Part shown: positions 60,472 through 64,000 of the stretch, piece after piece | Layout: every line of letters begins with the position of its first letter | How positions within the stretch are numbered: the stretch's first letter is position 1 | Source: Microbacterium paraoxydans | GTDB taxonomy: Bacteria > Actinomycetota > Actinomycetes > Actinomycetales > Microbacteriaceae | Assembly: GCF_019056515.1 (NCBI RefSeq) | Contig: NZ_CP064873.1 | Coordinates: 744,001 to 808,000 of the forward strand | Direction of reading: 5' to 3' | Length of the DNA: 64,000 nucleotides | Notes under the pieces: model-generated | What the model was told of the DNA's origin: nothing | Databases searched by the model: none | Seen by the model: only the letters and a program-made list of their open reading frames with translations | Translations under genes and position numbers: made by a program

Positions 60472-60918
60472 GTGACGCGCACTTACACCCCCAAGGCTGG
60501 CGAAGTCCAGCGCGACTGGGTCGTCATCGACGCCACCGACGTCGTTCTCGGCCGTCTGGCTTCGCACGCGGCGACGCTCCTGCGTGGCAAGCACAAGCCG
60601 ACCTTCGCCAACCACATCGACTCGGGTGACTTCGTCATCATCGTGAACGCCGACAAGGTCGCGCTCACCGGTCAGAAGCTCCAGAAGAAGATGGCGTACC
60701 GCCACTCCGGCTACCCGGGTGGCCTCAAGGCCGTCAGCTACGCCGAGCTCCTCGAGAAGAACCCGGTCCGCGCCGTGGAGAAGGCCATCCGTGGCATGCT
60801 CCCGAAGAACAGCCTGGGCCGCCAGCAGCTGTCGAAGCTGAAGGTGTACGCCGGTGCCGAGCACCCGCACGCCGCGCAGCAGCCCCAGCCGTACACCCTC
60901 GACCAGGTCGCCCAGTAA
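60472..60918 (+). CDS. rplM: 50S ribosomal protein L13
   Basis: 148 residues. Typical L13: [56 protein letters not shown] and [11 protein letters not shown]. Starts with GTG at 60472. rpsI follows after 26 bases, the universal L13-S9 pair. Confidence 0.98.
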   Translation: MTRTYTPKAGEVQRDWVVIDATDVVLGRLASHAATLLRGKHKPTFANHIDSGDFVIIVNADKVALTGQKLQKKMAYRHSGYPGGLKAVSYAELLEKNPVRAVEKAIRGMLPKNSLGRQQLSKLKVYAGAEHPHAAQQPQPYTLDQVAQ

Positions 60919-60944
60919 GCGCCGTACAGACTAAGGACATACTC

Positions 60945-61430
60945 GTGGCTGACATCCAGGACTCCACCGAAAACCTCCAGAACTTCTCGACGTCGACCCC
61001 GGAGACCGACGCGGTCGAGGCGGCTCCCCGCCCCGTGCTGAGCGTCCCCGGCGCCGCTGTCGGCCGTCGCAAGCAGGCCATCGCCCGCGTGCGTCTGGTT
61101 CCCGGCTCGGGCACCATCACGGTCAACGGCCGCACGCTCGAGGACTACTTCCCGAACAAGCTGCACCAGCAGCTCATCAACGACCCGTTCACCGCGCTGA
61201 ACCTCGCCGGTGCCTACGACGTGATCGCCCGCATCTCGGGTGGTGGCGACTCCGGCCAGGCCGGCGCCCTGCGTCTCGGCATCGCCCGTGCCCTCAACGG
61301 CATCGACGCGGAGAACAACCGTCCGACCCTGAAGAAGGCCGGCTTCCTCTCGCGCGACGCTCGCGTCAAGGAGCGCAAGAAGGCCGGACTCAAGAAGGCC
61401 CGTAAGGCGCCTCAGTACTCGAAGCGTTAA
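60945..61430 (+). CDS. rpsI: 30S ribosomal protein S9
   Basis: 161 residues, with an N-terminal extension of about 35 residues relative to the 130-residue E. coli protein, usual for Actinobacteria. C-terminal core: [37 protein letters not shown] and [11 protein letters not shown], whose last residues reach the P-site tRNA. GTG start. glmM begins 14 bases later. Confidence 0.98.
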   Translation: MADIQDSTENLQNFSTSTPETDAVEAAPRPVLSVPGAAVGRRKQAIARVRLVPGSGTITVNGRTLEDYFPNKLHQQLINDPFTALNLAGAYDVIARISGGGDSGQAGALRLGIARALNGIDAENNRPTLKKAGFLSRDARVKERKKAGLKKARKAPQYSKR

Positions 61431-61444
61431 GGTCCACTGCTCCG

Positions 61445-62803
61445 ATGCCGATCTTTGGCACGGACGGCGTGCGAGGACTCGCCAATGGCATCCTCACCGC
61501 CGACCTGGCGCTCACCCTGGCCCAGGCGACTGCTGTCGTCCTGGGCCAGGGCCGTACTGCGGAGGCTCGCAAGGCCGAAGGCAAGCGACTCACCGCCGTC
61601 GTCGCCCGTGACCCTCGGGTCTCGGGGCACTTCCTGACCGCCGCCGTCTCCGCGGGACTCGCCTCCTCCGGCGTCGACGTCCTCGAGGCCGGGGTCATCC
61701 CCACGCCGGCGCTGGCATTCCTCGTCGCGGATCGCGACGCCGACTTCGGCGTGATGATCTCCGCGTCGCACAACGCGGCGCCCGACAACGGGATCAAGAT
61801 CTTCGCCCGCGGCGGACGCAAGCTCCCTGACATCGTGGAGCAGCGCATCGAGGAGGCCATGCACGGCGAGATGCTGCGCCCGACCGGTGCCGGCGTCGGC
61901 CGCATCGACCGGTTCTCGGACGCCGAGGACCGCTACGTGGTGCACCTGCTCGCGTCGCTGCCGCACCGTCTCGAGGGCATCCACGTCGTGCTCGACTGCG
62001 CCCACGGCGCCGCCTCCGGTGTCTCGCCGGAGACGTTCCGCGATGCCGGCGCCGAGGTCACGGTGATCGGTGCCGACCCCGACGGCTGGAACATCAACGA
62101 CGGCGTCGGTTCGACCCACCTCGACAACCTCGCCGAAGCCGTCGTCCGGCTCGGCGCCGACGTCGGCATCGCGCACGACGGCGACGCGGATCGCTGCCTC
62201 GCGGTCGACGCACAGGGCAACGTCGTGGACGGCGACCAGATCATGGCCATCCTCGCCGTGTCGATGAAGGAGCGCGGTCGTCTCACCGACGACACCCTCG
62301 TGGCCACGGTCATGAGCAACCTCGGCCTGCACGTCGCGATGCGCGAGCACGGGATCACGGTGCGTCAGACGGCCGTCGGCGACCGCTACGTGCTCGAGGA
62401 CATGAACGCCGGCGGCTACGCCCTCGGCGGCGAGCAGTCCGGCCACGTCATCATGAGCGAGTACGCCACCACGGGTGACGGCCTGCTCACCGGTCTGCAT
62501 CTGGTGGCCGAGATGGCGCGGCAGGGCAAGTCCCTCGCCGAGCTCGCGTCCGTCATGACCGTGTACCCGCAGCTGCTGATCAACGTCCGCGACGTCGACA
62601 AGGATCGCGTCGCCGATGACGAGGTCGTGCAGCAGGCGGTGCGCGACGTCGAGGCCGAGCTGGGCGATACCGGGCGTGTGCTGCTGCGCAAGTCCGGCAC
62701 CGAGCCGCTGGTGCGCGTCATGGTCGAGGCGGCCGACTCCGAGTCGGCACGGGCTCACGCCGAACGACTGGCTGCCGTGGTGCAGGAGCGCCTCGCCCTC
62801 TGA
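61445..62803 (+). CDS. glmM: Phosphoglucosamine mutase
   Basis: 452 residues. Converts glucosamine-6-phosphate to glucosamine-1-phosphate for peptidoglycan precursors. Phosphoserine loop [13 protein letters not shown] (Ser108), metal loop DGDADRC, sugar loop GGEQSGH and phosphate-binding [12 protein letters not shown]. Position after rpsI is conserved in Actinobacteria and links wall synthesis to ribosome expression. Confidence 0.97.
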   Translation: MPIFGTDGVRGLANGILTADLALTLAQATAVVLGQGRTAEARKAEGKRLTAVVARDPRVSGHFLTAAVSAGLASSGVDVLEAGVIPTPALAFLVADRDADFGVMISASHNAAPDNGIKIFARGGRKLPDIVEQRIEEAMHGEMLRPTGAGVGRIDRFSDAEDRYVVHLLASLPHRLEGIHVVLDCAHGAASGVSPETFRDAGAEVTVIGADPDGWNINDGVGSTHLDNLAEAVVRLGADVGIAHDGDADRCLAVDAQGNVVDGDQIMAILAVSMKERGRLTDDTLVATVMSNLGLHVAMREHGITVRQTAVGDRYVLEDMNAGGYALGGEQSGHVIMSEYATTGDGLLTGLHLVAEMARQGKSLAELASVMTVYPQLLINVRDVDKDRVADDEVVQQAVRDVEAELGDTGRVLLRKSGTEPLVRVMVEAADSESARAHAERLAAVVQERLAL

Positions 62804-62824
62804 CGGGGGCGGGGGCTCGCTGCC

Positions 62825-63286
62825 TCACCCTGCCGGCGAGGTCGGCTGCACGGCTCTCGGGCGCGGCCGCAGGCCCACGGCCACCCGCACGAGCAGGCAT
62901 CCGACGATGGTGCCCAGGGTGTTCGCGATCACGTCCGACAGCGTCGGGTAGCGGCTGGGCAGCAGCGTCTGCACGAGCTCGATCGTGGCGCTCGCGGCGT
63001 AGCCCGTCAGGATCACGAGCCAGGGGCTCCAGCGCGGCCATCCCGCGGCCAGGAGAAGCCCGAACGGGACGAACAGGGCGATGTTCGCGAGGAACTCGAA
63101 CACGGTGTAGCTCGTCGAGAGCGAGATCCCGAGATGGGCGGAGGCGTACTCCGCGAGACGGAACGCGATACCCGTCACCCGCGAGGCGACCGTGGCCGGC
63201 AGCCAGACGATCATCGCGACGGCGACGACGTACGGGACGAGCAGCACGCGCGCCGCGATGGCGGTCTTCGACAGGCGGGAGGGCAT
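62825..63286 (-). CDS. VanZ family membrane protein
   Basis: 153 residues, four to five membrane segments. VanZ-like pattern with LANIALFVPFGLLLAAGWPRW, then IELVQTLLPSRYPTLSDVIANTLGTIVG. The family is named from low-level teicoplanin resistance, but most members are uncharacterised. ATG 63286 follows TAGGCT by 6 bases on the minus strand. Convergent with glmM. Confidence 0.85.
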   Translation of the reverse strand: MPSRLSKTAIAARVLLVPYVVAVAMIVWLPATVASRVTGIAFRLAEYASAHLGISLSTSYTVFEFLANIALFVPFGLLLAAGWPRWSPWLVILTGYAASATIELVQTLLPSRYPTLSDVIANTLGTIVGCLLVRVAVGLRPRPRAVQPTSPAG

Positions 63287-63333
63287 GGCGCGAGCCTAGG
63301 GGGCGAACCTGGGGATCCGTCCGGCGGCGGGGG

Positions 63334-64000
63334 TCACCCGGGCGGGCCCTGCTGCTCGATGTACCGCAGCAGCACGCCTTCCCGCAGTGCCCAGGGCGAC
63401 ACCTCCAGCTCCTCCACGTCGAGCGCCGTCATCGCCGCATGCAACGACACCGCCGCCGCGACGATCTGGAAGGTGCGGTCGGGAGTGATGCCGGGGAGCT
63501 CCTGCCGCGCCGATGCGGGCAGACGCGCCAACCGCGGGATCCACGATCCGAGGGCCGCACGCGGCAGCAGCATCCGCTCGCTCCCCGACCAGCCGGGGAC
63601 GGGGTAGCCGACCAGACGCGCGAGGGAGCGGATGGCCTTGGACGATCCGACGACGTGGTCGGGACGGGCGAGCGCCGTGAACGCGGGGACGACGGAGGCG
63701 AGCGTCGTCGTCGCATGCGCGCGGAGCCGGTCCACGTCGTCCTCGCCGGGCGGGTCCTGCGCGAGGAAGCGCACCGTCATGCGTCCCGCGCCCAACGGCA
63801 CGGAGGCGGCGATCTCCGGGAGCTCCTCGGCCCCCGCGGCGATCTCCAGCGAACCGCCGCCGATGTCGAGGAGCAGCAGTCGGCCGGCGGACCAGCCGAA
63901 CCAGCGTCGCACGGCGAGGAAGGTGAGCGCGGCCTCGGTCTCGCCGTCGAGCACCTGCAGCGGCTGGCCGAGCGCGGCCTCGATGCGGGCGATCACGGCA
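63334..64000 (-). CDS. Ppx/GppA exopolyphosphatase family protein (5' end outside window)
   Basis: At least 222 residues to the window edge; the frame is open past 63996, so the N terminus is missing. ASKHA-fold pieces: LLLLDIGGGSLEIAAG and GAGRMTVRFL, with GSSKAIRSLARL later. The family hydrolyses polyphosphate or pppGpp. Actinobacterial Ppx proteins of about 310 residues lack the C-terminal HD domain, which fits the visible end. Confidence 0.88.
   Translation of the reverse strand, partial: AVIARIEAALGQPLQVLDGETEAALTFLAVRRWFGWSAGRLLLLDIGGGSLEIAAGAEELPEIAASVPLGAGRMTVRFLAQDPPGEDDVDRLRAHATTTLASVVPAFTALARPDHVVGSSKAIRSLARLVGYPVPGWSGSERMLLPRAALGSWIPRLARLPASARQELPGITPDRTFQIVAAAVSLHAAMTALDVEELEVSPWALREGVLLRYIEQQGPPG

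Overview
The window is a GC-rich (about 70% G+C), gene-dense actinobacterial chromosome segment. Gene content and style fit Microbacteriaceae, most likely Microbacterium. Supporting traits are GTG/TTG starts, many -10 boxes placed 6-7 bp before the start codon (leaderless mRNAs), an Asp23/DUF6286 envelope-stress cluster, menaquinone genes and an actinobacterial-size RpoB and RpoC. The assignment comes from gene content, not from a search. I see no rRNA, CRISPR, insertion sequence, integrase or replication origin.

Layout. 1-8 kb: end of a cytochrome c maturation gene (ccsB/resC), a 2H phosphoesterase between two copies of an intergenic palindrome, and a TetR-controlled MMPL/YhgE membrane pair. 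6.9-11.4 kb: menaquinone genes menC, menB and menE with a PadR/HAAS pair between them. 11.4-16.5 kb: methyltransferase, two-component system and MacB-type ABC exporter. 16.5-21.1 kb: small conserved genes (ComB-like, DUF3054, SprT-like, TPR, spermidine-synthase-like) and an LCP cell-wall ligase. 21.2-27.7 kb: sugar ABC importer without its own ATPase, GH3 hexosaminidase-like enzyme, RpiR regulator and a convergent PfkB kinase, which reads as an amino-sugar or cell-wall-sugar scavenging locus. 27.7-33.4 kb: peptide ABC importer with both ATPases fused; its linker is encoded by copies of a palindromic repeat. 33.5-41.2 kb: rpoB-rpoC with promoter, intercistronic hairpin and terminator. 41.3-48.9 kb: PfkB kinase, tRNA-Tyr, FBP zinc-finger protein, enoyl-CoA hydratase, a membrane protein with an apparent frameshift, inositol monophosphatase, M23 peptidase, tRNA-Thr, tRNA-Met and a CPBP protease. 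49-51.5 kb: TetR/DHA2 efflux pair. 51.6-55.7 kb: a nine-gene Asp23-type cluster that includes an ECF sigma factor. 55.7-58.7 kb: HxlR/quinone-reductase-like pair and an APC permease. 58.7-64 kb: truA, EEP-family gene, rplM-rpsI-glmM, VanZ and a partial Ppx/GppA.

The most notable structures are four sequence families of palindromic repeats, one of them inside a coding sequence; an MMPL transporter ending in a degenerate ABC-like domain; the two-transcript Asp23/ECF-sigma cluster; several well-formed operator arrays next to TetR, PadR and HxlR genes; and an Asn at the E. coli His526 position of RpoB.
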